From Streptomyces sp. MUM 178J (GTDB lineage: Bacteria > Actinomycetota > Actinomycetes > Streptomycetales > Streptomycetaceae), in assembly GCF_022414575.1 (NCBI RefSeq), contig NZ_JADWYQ010000081.1, positions 1-15,092 of the forward strand: a stretch of DNA of 15,092 bases. Reading direction: 5' to 3'. Below, piece after piece: positions 6,655-15,030 of this stretch. How positions within the stretch are numbered: position 1 is the first letter of the stretch; each line of letters begins with the position of its first letter. The position numbers and the translations under genes are program-made. The notes below the pieces were generated by a model that saw only the letters and a list, made by a program, of their open reading frames with translations, was not told where the DNA came from and ran no database searches.

Positions 6655-7983
6655 TCATCGGCACTCCGTGGGGATCACCGGCTCGCCCCGCGACAGCTGT
6701 ATCGCCGACAGCGGCAGCCCCGCCCGCGCCGCCGCATGCCGCTCCCGCGCGGCCTCCAGTGGCTCCCGCGCCACGATCTCGCCGCCCTTGACCAGCTCCG
6801 TGAGCAGCTGGCGGTCGACGAGGTCCGCCGGGACCTCGCCCGCCGAGACGACCTCGGCCTCGGCGACCCCGTACTCGTCCAGCCGCCGTGCCGCCCACTT
6901 GCGGCCGCCGAGCGAGCTCTTCGCGCCCAGGGACTTCTTCGCCACCGGCCGCAGCGGGGCCGCGACGTCGGCGGACCCGGCGCGCGCCACGAGCTTGTAG
7001 ACCATCGAGCAGGTGGGGTGCCCGCTGCCGGTGACGAGCTGGGTGCCCACTCCGTACGCGTCCACCGGCGCCGCGGCGAGCGACGCGATGGCGTACTCGT
7101 CCAGATCGGAAGTGACGACGATCTTCGTGTCATATGCGCCCAGCTCGTCGAGCTGCTGCCGGACCCGGTGCGCCACCAGCAGCAGATCACCCGAGTCGAT
7201 GCGCACCGCCCCCAGCTCCGGCCCCGCGACGGCCACGGCCGTGCGGACCGCCTCGGCGACGTCGTAGGTGTCGACGAGCAGCGTGGTGCCCCGGCCGAGC
7301 GAGTCGACCTGCGCCCGGAAGGCGTCCCGCTCGCTGTCGTGCAGCAGGGTGAAGGCGTGCGCGCTGGTGCCCACCGTCGGGATGCCGTAGCGGAAGCCGG
7401 CCGCCAGGTCGGAGGTGGAGTCAAAGCCGCCGACGTACGCGGCGCGCGCCGCGGCCACCGCGGACAGTTCGTGGGTGCGCCGCGCACCCATCTCGATCAG
7501 CCGCCGCCCGCCCGCGGCGACGGACATCCGGGAGGCCGCCGCCGCGATCGCCGAGTCGTGGTTGAGGATCGAAAGGATCACGGTCTCCAGCAGCACGCAC
7601 TGGGCGAAGGAGCCCTCGACGCGCAGCACCGGAGAGCCGGGGAAGTACACCTCGCCCTCCGGATAGCCCCAGATGTCCCCGCTGAAGCGGTAGTCGGCGA
7701 GCCAGCGCAGCGTGGGCCCGTCCACGATCCGCATCTCGCGCAGAAAGCCCAGCACGGCGTCGTCAAAGCGGAAGTTCTCGACCGCGTCCAGCACCCGGCC
7801 GGTGCCCCCGACGACTCCGTAGCGGCGGCCCTCGGGCAGCCGGCGGGTGAAGACCTCGAAGACGGAGCGGCGGTCCGCGGTGCCCGCCCTCAGTGCCGCC
7901 TGCACCATCGTGAGCTCGTACTGGTCGGTGAAGAGCGCCGTCGAGGGAACCTCGACGGGCAGTCCCAGGTCCGCTGTGTCCAT
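6655..7983 (-). CDS. pncB: Nicotinate phosphoribosyltransferase
   Basis: A 442-residue cytoplasmic enzyme joining nicotinate and PRPP, with ATP hydrolysis, to give nicotinate mononucleotide in the Preiss-Handler NAD salvage route. The N-terminus carries the family's substrate-entry motif (FTDQYELTM at 18-26). H209 in TSAHAF corresponds to the conserved histidine that is phosphorylated in this family. RIDSGDL at 261-267 and GVGTQLVTG at 311-319 are the conserved phosphate-binding stretches of the barrel. Length is normal. No Shine-Dalgarno sequence precedes the ATG, but TAGCAT, a passable -10, lies at 7996-7991, eight bases before it, so the mRNA may be leaderless; a matching -35 is not clear. 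It diverges from clpS across 111 bases. pncA follows on the same strand, consistent with coordinated nicotinamide recycling. Confidence 0.95.
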   Translation of the reverse strand: MDTADLGLPVEVPSTALFTDQYELTMVQAALRAGTADRRSVFEVFTRRLPEGRRYGVVGGTGRVLDAVENFRFDDAVLGFLREMRIVDGPTLRWLADYRFSGDIWGYPEGEVYFPGSPVLRVEGSFAQCVLLETVILSILNHDSAIAAAASRMSVAAGGRRLIEMGARRTHELSAVAAARAAYVGGFDSTSDLAAGFRYGIPTVGTSAHAFTLLHDSERDAFRAQVDSLGRGTTLLVDTYDVAEAVRTAVAVAGPELGAVRIDSGDLLLVAHRVRQQLDELGAYDTKIVVTSDLDEYAIASLAAAPVDAYGVGTQLVTGSGHPTCSMVYKLVARAGSADVAAPLRPVAKKSLGAKSSLGGRKWAARRLDEYGVAEAEVVSAGEVPADLVDRQLLTELVKGGEIVAREPLEAARERHAAARAGLPLSAIQLSRGEPVIPTECR

Positions 7984-8094
7984 GACGAGGATGCTACACC
8001 TGATTTCGTCAAAGTGACGAGATCTCGTCGCGGGGGCAACTCGGGCTCCCTGTCAGGGGTGCCGTTTGTGCGTCGGGCCGGTGCGGGTGGCAGC

Positions 8095-8418
8095 ATGGAT
8101 CGTGTGAGTGTCGCTCCCGTAGAGCCAGTGGAAACCGCCCGCCCCGACGCGGAGGAAGAGGCCTTCGCCGTTCCTGAACCGGACGTGCCCTGGGTGACGC
8201 TCGTCCACAATGATCCGGTCAACCTGATGAGCTACGTCACATATGTCTTCCAGGCGTACTTCGGGTATCCCAAGGACAAGGCGCACAAGCTGATGCTCGA
8301 CGTACACCACAAGGGCCGCGCGGTCGTCTCCAGCGGGACGCGCGAGGAGATGGAACGCGACGTACAGGCCATGCACGGCTACGGACTGTGGGCGACCCTG
8401 TCCCACGACCGCACGTGA
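8095..8418 (+). CDS. clpS: ATP-dependent Clp protease adapter ClpS
   Basis: A 107-residue adapter that binds N-degron substrates (bulky N-terminal residues) and hands them to the Clp ATPase for degradation. Residues 1-30 form the flexible acidic N-terminal arm. The ClpS core runs from about 31 to 104: [16 protein letters not shown] gives the N39-D40 pair that holds the substrate's alpha-amino group, and H71 in LMLDVHHKG matches the conserved pocket histidine. I used the ATG at 8095; the GTG at 8104, three codons later, is an equally plausible start since neither has a strong Shine-Dalgarno sequence (GGTGG lies 4 bases before 8095). Its stop overlaps the next start as TGATG, so the two genes are translationally coupled. 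It diverges from pncB. Confidence 0.93.
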   Translation: MDRVSVAPVEPVETARPDAEEEAFAVPEPDVPWVTLVHNDPVNLMSYVTYVFQAYFGYPKDKAHKLMLDVHHKGRAVVSSGTREEMERDVQAMHGYGLWATLSHDRT

Positions 8419-9023
8419 TGGCGAAGGACATGGCCGGACACTTCGAGCCGATCCCCGGCGGCGGGGCGGCCGTCGCCCTGGACGAGGTGGAGATCTCGAT
8501 CCTGCGCTCGCTCGCCGTGCAGCTGATGGAGCTGATCGGCCCCGGCGAAGAGCCCGCCGGCGGTGAGGAGGACCCGCTGGCCGCCCTGTTCGCCGAGGGG
8601 CCGAGCGAGCCGCCCGCCGACCCGGCGCTGGCCCGTCTCCTCCCCGACGCCTACGGCAGCCCGGACGGCGAGCAGGACGACGAACTGCAGGCGTACTCCG
8701 CCGAGTTCCGCCGCTACACCGAGAACGACCTGCGCGCCCGCAAGCGTGAGGACGCACTCGCCATGGTCCGCAGCCTTGACTCGCTGACCTTCCAGGGCGA
8801 GGGCGGCGCCGTCCTCAAGCTCCCACCCGAGGACTGCCGGCGCTGGCTCGGCGCCCTCAACGACCTCCGGCTGACGATCGGCACCCGGCTCGAGGTCCGG
8901 GACGACGACGACACCGCCGAGCTGTACCGGCTGCCCGACTCCGACCCGCGCAAGCCGATGGTGATGGCCTACCTCTGGCTCGGCTCGCTCCAGGAGTCAC
9001 TGGTGGAAACGCTGCTGACCTGA
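8418..9023 (+). CDS. DUF2017 domain protein
   Basis: A 201-residue acidic protein matching the actinobacterial DUF2017 family, which characteristically follows clpS. It starts at the ATG in TGATG overlapping the clpS stop; a second ATG at 8430 has AAGGA only one base before it, which is too close. The N-terminal part (about 12-40) holds VALDEVEISILRSLAVQLMELIG, likely a helix. A variable acidic segment follows (about 42-80). The C-terminal part (about 95-200) has RKREDALAMVRSLDSL, a KLPPEDCRRWLGALNDLRLTIGTRLEV helix region and an ELYRLP segment. No catalytic or metal motif, signal or membrane helix is visible. Coupling to clpS suggests a role near Clp proteolysis or N-degron recognition, but that is inference from position only. 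Confidence 0.88.
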   Translation: MAKDMAGHFEPIPGGGAAVALDEVEISILRSLAVQLMELIGPGEEPAGGEEDPLAALFAEGPSEPPADPALARLLPDAYGSPDGEQDDELQAYSAEFRRYTENDLRARKREDALAMVRSLDSLTFQGEGGAVLKLPPEDCRRWLGALNDLRLTIGTRLEVRDDDDTAELYRLPDSDPRKPMVMAYLWLGSLQESLVETLLT

Positions 9024-9062
9024 TGCTTTAGTGTCCGGAAACAGACATCTGCCGTCTTGAGC

Positions 9063-9100
9063 GCGTTCGCTCAACGGACCTTCAGATCCGGATAACGATC
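9063..9100 (+). promoter_or_regulatory. Shared 38-base leader element, copy A (before the symporter)
   Basis: This block matches 11047-11084 at 34 of 38 positions. In RNA form, CGUU (9064-9067) can pair with AACG (9094-9097), and CGGA (9075-9078) with UCCG (9087-9090). This leaves a 7-base internal loop on one side, 3 bases on the other, and an 8-base terminal loop. All four differences from copy B fall in loop positions. TTGAGCG at 9057-9063 can alternatively pair with CGCTCAA at 9068-9074, a hairpin specific to this copy. It begins 40 bases after the DUF2017 stop and ends 5 bases before a terminator stem. I do not recognise a known riboswitch or protein box. Confidence 0.6.
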
Positions 9101-9105
9101 CCGTC

Positions 9106-9142
9106 ACCGCCCTCGCTGTTTCACCAGTTGAGGGCGGTTTTT
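9106..9142 (+). terminator. Intrinsic terminator, possibly an attenuator
   Basis: ACCGCCCTC (9106-9114) pairs perfectly with GAGGGCGGT (9130-9138) around a 15-base loop, and TTTTT follows at 9138-9142, the best T-tract in the window. It may simply end the clpS-DUF2017 transcript. Because it sits next to the shared leader element, it could also be an attenuator for the symporter. CTCAAC in the element (9070-9075) is complementary to GTTGAG (9127-9132) in the terminator arm, so an alternative fold is possible. Confidence 0.8.
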
Positions 9143-9159
9143 ACGTTTTGCGTGTGACC

Positions 9160-9180
9160 TGCGCCACTCACCATGGCGCA
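9160..9180. promoter_or_regulatory. Inverted repeat upstream of the symporter
   Basis: TGCGCCA (9160-9166) and TGGCGCA (9174-9180) are a perfect 7-bp dyad with a 7-base spacer, lying after the terminator and about 230 bases before the symporter. It could be an operator or a hairpin. The rest of 9143-9406 holds no gene; it includes a 13-base partial copy of the shared leader element at 9328-9340 (GCGTTCGCTCAAC). Confidence 0.35.
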
Positions 9181-9406
9181 AAAGGCGTGGTAAGAATTCG
9201 CAACTCCTGTGCGAAGTGACCCCTCGCTCGCACCGGAGCCGCCGGGACCGTCTCGGCCAAGCACGACCAAGGCACGAATGGTTCCGATTGTCCGCGGATC
9301 CTGCCCCACGTCGCCGATCGGACAACGGCGTTCGCTCAACACAAACCAGCCCCGTACGGCCGGTCGCCGCGCACCGCGCTGCGGCACCCCTCCCTGAGGT
9401 AGCCAG

Positions 9407-10939
9407 ATGTCACTCGACAGCATCACCAAGACCATCGATGAGCGCGTAAGCAGCGTCTTCGAACCCGTAGCTTCAGCGCTCGGAGACTTCGTCTTCTACA
9501 GCGTCAACATCAACGGCGCCGAGCTTCCCCTGATCGTCGCCTGGCTCGTCGTCGCGGGCCTCGTCTTCACCGGATGGTTCGGCTTCGTCCAGTTCCGCAA
9601 GTTCAAGCTCGCTGTCGACGTGGTGCGCGGCAAGTACGACGACAAGGACTCCCAAGGCGAGGTCAACCACTTCCAGGCGCTGACCGCCGCCGTCTCCGGC
9701 ACCGTCGGCCTCGGCAACATCGCCGGTGTCGCCGTCGCCGTCTCCATCGGTGGCCCCGGCGCCACCTTCTGGATGATCCTCTGCGGTCTGCTCGGCATGG
9801 CGAGCAAGTTCGTCGAGGTCACCCTCGGTGTGAAGTACCGCGAGGTGCACGAGGACGGCACCGTCTCCGGCGGTCCGATGCACTACCTGCCCAAGGGCCT
9901 CGCCGAGCGCTTCGGCGCGAACGGCAAGACCATCGGCAAGGTGCTCGCCGTCCTCGCCTCCGTGATGATCCTCTTCTTCGGTCTCTTCGGCGGCAACCTC
10001 TTCCAGGTCAACCAGAGCTACAGCCAGCTCGCCTCCGTCACCGGCGGCGGCTCCTCCACCTTCGCGCTGTTCTTCGGCCTGCTGATCGCCGCCCTCGTCG
10101 GCCTGGTGCTGCTCGGCGGCATGCGCTCCGTCGCCTCCGTCACCAGCCGTCTGGTCCCGGCGATGGCCGGCATGTACGTGGTGGCCTGCCTGGTCGTCAT
10201 CCTGTTCAACGTCACCGCCGTGCCGGACGCTGTCGGCACGATCGTCTCCGAGGCGTTCAGCCCGTCCGGTGTCGCCGGTGGTGTGATCGGCGCCCTGATC
10301 GTCGGTTTCAAGCGCGCCGCGTTCTCCAACGAGGCCGGTCTGGGCTCCGCCCCGATCGCCCACTCCGCGGTCAAGACCAAGCACCCCGCGAGCGAGGGTC
10401 TGGTCGCCCTGCTGGAGCCGTTCATCGACACGGTCGTCATCTGCACCATGACCGCGCTGACCATCGTGATCGCCAACCCGGCCAGCTGGGCCGAAGCGCG
10501 GGCCGGCGAGTCCATCGGCGGTGTCACCATCACGTCCGACGCCTTCGAGACCGTGCTGCCGTGGTTCCCGTACCTGCTCACCGTCGCGGTGCTGCTGTTC
10601 GCCTTCTCCACGCTGATCACCTGGGGCTACTACTGCCTCAAGGCCTGGTCGTACCTCTTCGGCCGCAGCAAGGCCAGCGAGCTCACCTTCAAGGTGATGT
10701 ACGTGGTGATCGTGGTCCTCGGCGCGCTGGTCTCGCTGGACACCCTGATCAGCATGGCCGACTCGGTCCTCTTCATGCTGGCCGTGATCAACATCATCGG
10801 TCTGTACCTGCTGGCGCCGATCGTCAAGAAGGAGCTCGACAAGTTCCTGGCGTACGTCGCCGCCCGGCGCTCCGGCACGGCCGTCGAGGCTGCCGAGGCC
10901 GCCGAGCCGGAGGACGAGGAGCCTGTGAAGGTCGTCTGA
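9407..10939 (+). CDS. AGCS family sodium:alanine/glycine symporter
   Basis: A 510-residue inner-membrane transporter importing alanine and/or glycine with Na+ (or H+). The start has GAGG 8 bases upstream. Segments typical of the alanine or glycine:cation symporter family are present: VSGTVGLGNIAGVAVA (about 96-111, with the GxGN signature at G101-N104) and the conserved AAFSNEAGLGSAPIAHSA stretch (N308-H319). GGPMHYLPKGL (about 155) is also typical. About 10-11 hydrophobic helices can be traced. The C-terminus is an acidic, likely cytoplasmic tail (EAAEAAEPEDEEPVKVV). It stands alone between two terminators, with a long leader of about 380 bases that holds the shared element. Substrate preference between alanine, glycine and D-alanine cannot be read from the sequence. 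Confidence 0.93.
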   Translation: MSLDSITKTIDERVSSVFEPVASALGDFVFYSVNINGAELPLIVAWLVVAGLVFTGWFGFVQFRKFKLAVDVVRGKYDDKDSQGEVNHFQALTAAVSGTVGLGNIAGVAVAVSIGGPGATFWMILCGLLGMASKFVEVTLGVKYREVHEDGTVSGGPMHYLPKGLAERFGANGKTIGKVLAVLASVMILFFGLFGGNLFQVNQSYSQLASVTGGGSSTFALFFGLLIAALVGLVLLGGMRSVASVTSRLVPAMAGMYVVACLVVILFNVTAVPDAVGTIVSEAFSPSGVAGGVIGALIVGFKRAAFSNEAGLGSAPIAHSAVKTKHPASEGLVALLEPFIDTVVICTMTALTIVIANPASWAEARAGESIGGVTITSDAFETVLPWFPYLLTVAVLLFAFSTLITWGYYCLKAWSYLFGRSKASELTFKVMYVVIVVLGALVSLDTLISMADSVLFMLAVINIIGLYLLAPIVKKELDKFLAYVAARRSGTAVEAAEAAEPEDEEPVKVV

Positions 10940-10986
10940 CCCGTCAGGCCCTGACACGGATCTGCTGATCGACGGATCCGCATCCA

Positions 10987-11033
10987 CAGACGAGTCCGCC
11001 CGCACCGCTTGCCGGTGCGGGCGGACTCGTCTG
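10987..11033 (+). terminator. Strong hairpin terminator after the symporter
   Basis: A perfect 20-bp stem (10987-11006 with 11014-11033) with a 7-base loop (GCTTGCC) begins 48 bases after the stop. It is followed by CATATAAAG rather than a T-tract, as is common for GC-rich actinobacterial terminators. Confidence 0.85.
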
Positions 11034-11046
11034 CATATAAAGCTCA

Positions 11047-11084
11047 GCGTTCGCTCAACGGACGTTCAAATCCGAGTAACGATC
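11047..11084 (+). promoter_or_regulatory. Shared 38-base leader element, copy B (before the permease)
   Basis: This matches copy A (9063-9100) at 34 of 38 bases and keeps both short stems: CGTT 11048-11051 with AACG 11078-11081, and CGGA 11059-11062 with TCCG 11071-11074. It begins 14 bases after the symporter terminator and lies 224 bases before the permease start, so it belongs to the permease control region. The identity stops abruptly at both edges. Confidence 0.6.
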
Positions 11085-11114
11085 AAGTTTGCCGAACGCC
11101 ATGCTTTGACCCGA

Positions 11115-11135
11115 GAGGGGGCTGATGTCCCCTTC
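11115..11135 (+). promoter_or_regulatory. Hairpin downstream of copy B in the permease leader
   Basis: GAGGGGG (11115-11121) pairs with CCCCTTC (11129-11135), 7 bp with one wobble and a 7-base loop, 30 bases after the shared element. It is the positional counterpart of the terminator after copy A, but lacks a real T-tract. From here to 11287 I see no gene. Confidence 0.35.
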
Positions 11136-11287
11136 TTCCTGTGCTCCGCGCCACATCCGCCTCAATCTGCCCATGTTTCCAGCGTGTTACAACTTCACGA
11201 CTGCTCGCGGGACGCCACCCCTGTCCCCGAGGGCGCTTCAATCGGCCGACCGCCGGTGGCACTCCATCCATATCCGGGGGGATCAGC

Positions 11288-11311
11288 ATGGAGAAAGGCG
11301 CAGCACCATGA
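11288..11311 (+). CDS. Seven-codon upstream ORF overlapping the permease start
   Basis: ATG at 11288 opens a frame reading MEKGAAP and stopping at TGA 11309-11311, which overlaps the permease ATG as ATGA. It has a stronger Shine-Dalgarno sequence (GGGGGGA ending about 6 bases before its ATG) than the permease itself. The arrangement suggests ribosomes initiate here and reinitiate on the permease. Three of seven codons are Gly or Ala, the amino acids this permease family carries. It could be chance; no peptide function is proposed. Confidence 0.35.
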   Translation: MEKGAAP

Positions 11312-12738
11312 CCTCGGCGCAGGTCGAGAAGGACCCCGCGCACACCGCGGGAGACGCTCCGGACGGGGGCGAGGGCTACCAGCGCGGACTGGGCGCCCGG
11401 CAGATCCAGATGATCGCCATCGGAGGGGCCATCGGCACCGGCCTCTTCCTCGGCGCGGGCAAGGCCATATCCAAGGCCGGACCCAGCCTGATCCTGGCCT
11501 ACGCCCTCGCGGGCCTGGTCATCTTCTTCATCATGCGGGCGCTCGGCGAGCTGCTGATGTACCGCCCGGTGTCGGGCTCCTTCTCGGAGTACGCCCGCGA
11601 ATTCATCGGCCCCTTCGCCGGCTTCGTCACCGGCTGGACCTACTGGCTCTTCTGGGTCGTCACCGGCATCACCGAAGTCACCGCGGCCGCCACATACATG
11701 ACGTACTGGTTCGACCTGCCGCAGTGGATCTCCGCACTGGTCTTCACGGTCATCCTCTACACCGCGAACCTGATCTCCGTGAAGCTCTTCGGGGAGATCG
11801 AGTTCTGGTTCTCGATGGTGAAGGTCACCGCCATCCTCGGCATGATCCTGATCTGCGCCGGCGTCCTCACCCTCGGCTTCTCCGACGCGGGCGACACCGC
11901 CTCCGTGACCCATCTGTGGACCCAGGGAGGCTTCTTCCCGCACGGCGTCGGCGGCACCCTCGGCACCCTCCAGATCGTGATGTTCGCCTTCCTCGCGGTG
12001 GAACTCGTCGGGGTCACCGCGGGCGAGTCCAAGGACCCGGAGACCACCCTGCCCAAGGCCATCAACACCGTGCCCTGGCGCATCGCCGTCTTCTACGTCG
12101 GCGCACTGATCATGATCCTGTCGGTGGTTCCCTGGAGCGAATTCCAGGCCGGCGTCTCGCCGTTCGTCGCCGCCTTCGAGAAGATGGGACTCGGCGTCGG
12201 CGCCGCCATCGTCAACTTCGTCGTGCTGACCGCCGCGCTCTCCTCCTGCAACTCCGGCATGTACTCCACCGGCCGGATGCTGCGCGACCTCGCCCTCAAC
12301 GGCCAGGGCCCGAAGCTCTTCACCCGGCTCACCCGCAGCGGCACCCCGCTGGTCGGCACCACCTTCTCCGCCGCGCTGATGCTCGTCGGGGTCTGGATCA
12401 ACTACCAGTGGCCGGGCGAGGCCTTCGAGTACGTGGTCTCCTTCGCCACCATCTCCGGCATGTGGGCCTGGATCATGATCCTGGTCAGCCACCTCCGCTA
12501 CCGGGCCCGGACCGCCCGCGGCGAGCTTCCCGAATCCTCCTTCAAGGCCCCCGGCGCCCCGTGGACCAGCCTGTTCGCGCTCTTCTTCCTCGGCTGCGTC
12601 ATCGTCATGATGGCGGCCGACGCGGATGCGCGGATCTCCCTGTACTGCGCGCCGCTGTGGGCGCTGCTGCTGCTCGGGTCCTACCTGGCGCTGCGCGCCA
12701 GAAACCCGGAGGGTGCGGCTTTCGCCAAGCGCCGCTGA
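11308..12738 (+). CDS. cycA: CycA-like amino acid permease (APC superfamily)
   Basis: A 476-residue proton-coupled permease with about 12 membrane helices. I start it at the ATG at 11308 (AAAGG 9 bases upstream, family-typical length); the open frame from 11125 adds 61 non-membrane residues without support. The helix-1 substrate motif GGAIGTGLF is at 39-47 and RALGELLMYRPVSGSFSEYA follows helix 2. The segments FVTGWTYWLFWVVTG, VKLFGEIEFWFSMVK, AVELVGVTAGESKDPE and SVVPWSEF closely resemble E. coli CycA, the D-serine/D-alanine/glycine transporter, as I remember it. The wider AAT family (GabP, AnsP, AroP relatives) is the alternative, so the substrate is not certain. It is monocistronic, with the shared leader element upstream and a strong hairpin downstream. 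Confidence 0.88.
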   Translation: MTSAQVEKDPAHTAGDAPDGGEGYQRGLGARQIQMIAIGGAIGTGLFLGAGKAISKAGPSLILAYALAGLVIFFIMRALGELLMYRPVSGSFSEYAREFIGPFAGFVTGWTYWLFWVVTGITEVTAAATYMTYWFDLPQWISALVFTVILYTANLISVKLFGEIEFWFSMVKVTAILGMILICAGVLTLGFSDAGDTASVTHLWTQGGFFPHGVGGTLGTLQIVMFAFLAVELVGVTAGESKDPETTLPKAINTVPWRIAVFYVGALIMILSVVPWSEFQAGVSPFVAAFEKMGLGVGAAIVNFVVLTAALSSCNSGMYSTGRMLRDLALNGQGPKLFTRLTRSGTPLVGTTFSAALMLVGVWINYQWPGEAFEYVVSFATISGMWAWIMILVSHLRYRARTARGELPESSFKAPGAPWTSLFALFFLGCVIVMMAADADARISLYCAPLWALLLLGSYLALRARNPEGAAFAKRR

Positions 12739-12778
12739 CCCGCCCACTCCCTGGTCAGGGAGGTGGAATCTCGCTATC

Positions 12779-12817
12779 CGGTCGACCCCGTACCACTCTT
12801 CGGTACGGGGTCGACCG
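12779..12817 (+). terminator. Hairpin terminator after the permease
   Basis: 12779-12794 pairs perfectly with 12802-12817 over 16 bp around a 7-base loop. A smaller hairpin (CTCCCT at 12747-12752 with AGGGAG at 12757-12762) precedes it. No long T-tract follows. The 3' arm ends only 20 bases before the next start codon, so the mec promoter must overlap this structure. Confidence 0.75.
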
Positions 12818-12836
12818 TCTGCTTATCCTGTCGCTC

Positions 12837-13259
12837 ATGCTGACCCTTACCCAGGCCCTGTACGACCAGATCGTCGCGCACGCCCGCGCCGACCACCCCG
12901 ACGAGGCGTGCGGCGTCGTCGCCGGGCCCGCGGGCACGGACCGCCCCGAGCGCTTCATCCCGATGCTCAACGCCGCCCGCTCGCCCACGTTCTACGAGTT
13001 CGACTCCGGCGATCTGCTCAAGCTCTACCGGGGGCTCGACGACCGCGACGAGGAGCCTGTGATCATCTACCACTCGCACACCGCGACCGAGGCCTACCCC
13101 TCCCGCACCGACATCGGCTACGCCAACGAACCCGGCGCGCACTACGTCCTCGTCTCCACCGCCGACACCGACGGAGCGGGCCCCTTCCAGTTCCGTTCCT
13201 TCCGTATCGTGGACGGCGCCGTGGAGGAGGAAGAGGTCAAGGTCGTCGAGGCCTACTGA
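12837..13259 (+). CDS. mec: Mec-like JAMM metalloprotease (CysO-cysteine peptidase)
   Basis: A 140-residue zinc peptidase of the JAB1/MPN/Mov34 (M67) family. The complete JAMM site is present: E23 (PDEACGVVAG), H79 and H81 (YHSHTATEAYPSRTD), S89 and D92. In Mycobacterium tuberculosis, Mec (Rv1334) hydrolyses the CysO-cysteine adduct to free cysteine and regenerate CysO, and its gene precedes cysO and cysM as here. The ATG at 12837 has no Shine-Dalgarno sequence; a TATCCT at 12824-12829, seven bases before it, could be a -10 giving a leaderless mRNA, though the -35 is poor. Unlike a tight operon, 345 bases separate it from cysO, and that gap holds a leader peptide. It may additionally trim the tail of the CysO precursor, which is inference. 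Confidence 0.92.
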   Translation: MLTLTQALYDQIVAHARADHPDEACGVVAGPAGTDRPERFIPMLNAARSPTFYEFDSGDLLKLYRGLDDRDEEPVIIYHSHTATEAYPSRTDIGYANEPGAHYVLVSTADTDGAGPFQFRSFRIVDGAVEEEEVKVVEAY

Positions 13260-13317
13260 GGCGTGCACGGCGGGGCGTCCGCCTGGCGAACAGCAGACGT
13301 CCGGTATCTGAGATCAC

Positions 13318-13349
13318 ATTCCAGAATCCGAACCGGGAATCGATACGAT
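13318..13349 (+). promoter_or_regulatory. Candidate promoter and dyad for the leader peptide-cysO-cysM unit
   Basis: TACGAT at 13344-13349 fits a TANNNT -10 element and lies six bases before the leader-peptide ATG, so transcription would begin at or next to the ATG. ATTCC (13318-13322) and GGAAT (13336-13340) form a 5-bp inverted repeat with a 13-base spacer overlapping the -35 area, a possible operator. The -35 itself is unconvincing. Confidence 0.4.
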
Positions 13350-13351
13350 GA

Positions 13352-14899
<1,548 letters not shown>

Positions 14900-14948
14900 C
14901 GCCTACGGGACCGTCCGGCCCTGCGGCCCGCGCCGCCCCCGACCCGCG

Positions 14949-14967
14949 CGGGCCTTCGTAAGGCCCG
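14949..14967 (+). terminator. Hairpin after cysM
   Basis: CGGGCCTT (14949-14956) pairs with AAGGCCCG (14960-14967) around a 3-base loop, 50 bases after the cysM stop. There is no T-tract. It is a likely 3' end for cysO-cysM. Confidence 0.5.
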
Positions 14968-14982
14968 GGCGCCCGGACGCTC

Positions 14983-15018
14983 CCATGAAACGGCGTGGGC
15001 CCATGAAACGGCGTGGGC
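14983..15018. repeat. Perfect 18-bp tandem repeat, two copies
   Basis: CCATGAAACGGCGTGGGC occurs at 14983-15000 and again at 15001-15018 without a mismatch, directly before the 30-bp repeat array. Confidence 0.9.
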
Positions 15019-15030
15019 CCGGCGTGGCCC

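Noticed and set aside
5304..8418. Long plus-strand frames across pncA and pncB.
   Set aside because: They are arginine/alanine-rich antisense readings of two clear enzymes on the minus strand. Only the clpS part at the end of one of them is real.
9173..9193. Six-codon ORF (MAQKAW) in the symporter leader.
   Set aside because: It has no ribosome binding site, lies within an inverted repeat and is far from the symporter start, so it is likely chance.
9473..11005. A 510-codon minus-strand frame opposite the symporter, rich in Asp, Glu, Gly and His.
   Set aside because: Its composition is the reverse-complement signature of a hydrophobic GC-rich gene; the symporter on the plus strand is unambiguous.
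11047..11084. PHO box or GlnR box in the shared element, suggested by GTTCG and GTTCA and by GTAAC.
   Set aside because: The GTTC starts are 15 bases apart rather than 11, and copy A has CTTCA at the second position. The GTAAC half has no matching GAAAC half at the right spacing.
9024..11307. Glycine riboswitch or T-box before the two transporters.
   Set aside because: Glycine riboswitches do precede such symporters in other bacteria, but I find no CTCTCAGGC-type core or the T-box TGGNACCGCG sequence. The shared block is something else.
11125..11307. A 61-residue N-terminal extension of the permease from an upstream ATG.
   Set aside because: It has no Shine-Dalgarno sequence and no family similarity, and the ATG at 11308 gives the normal permease length and is coupled to the mini-ORF stop.
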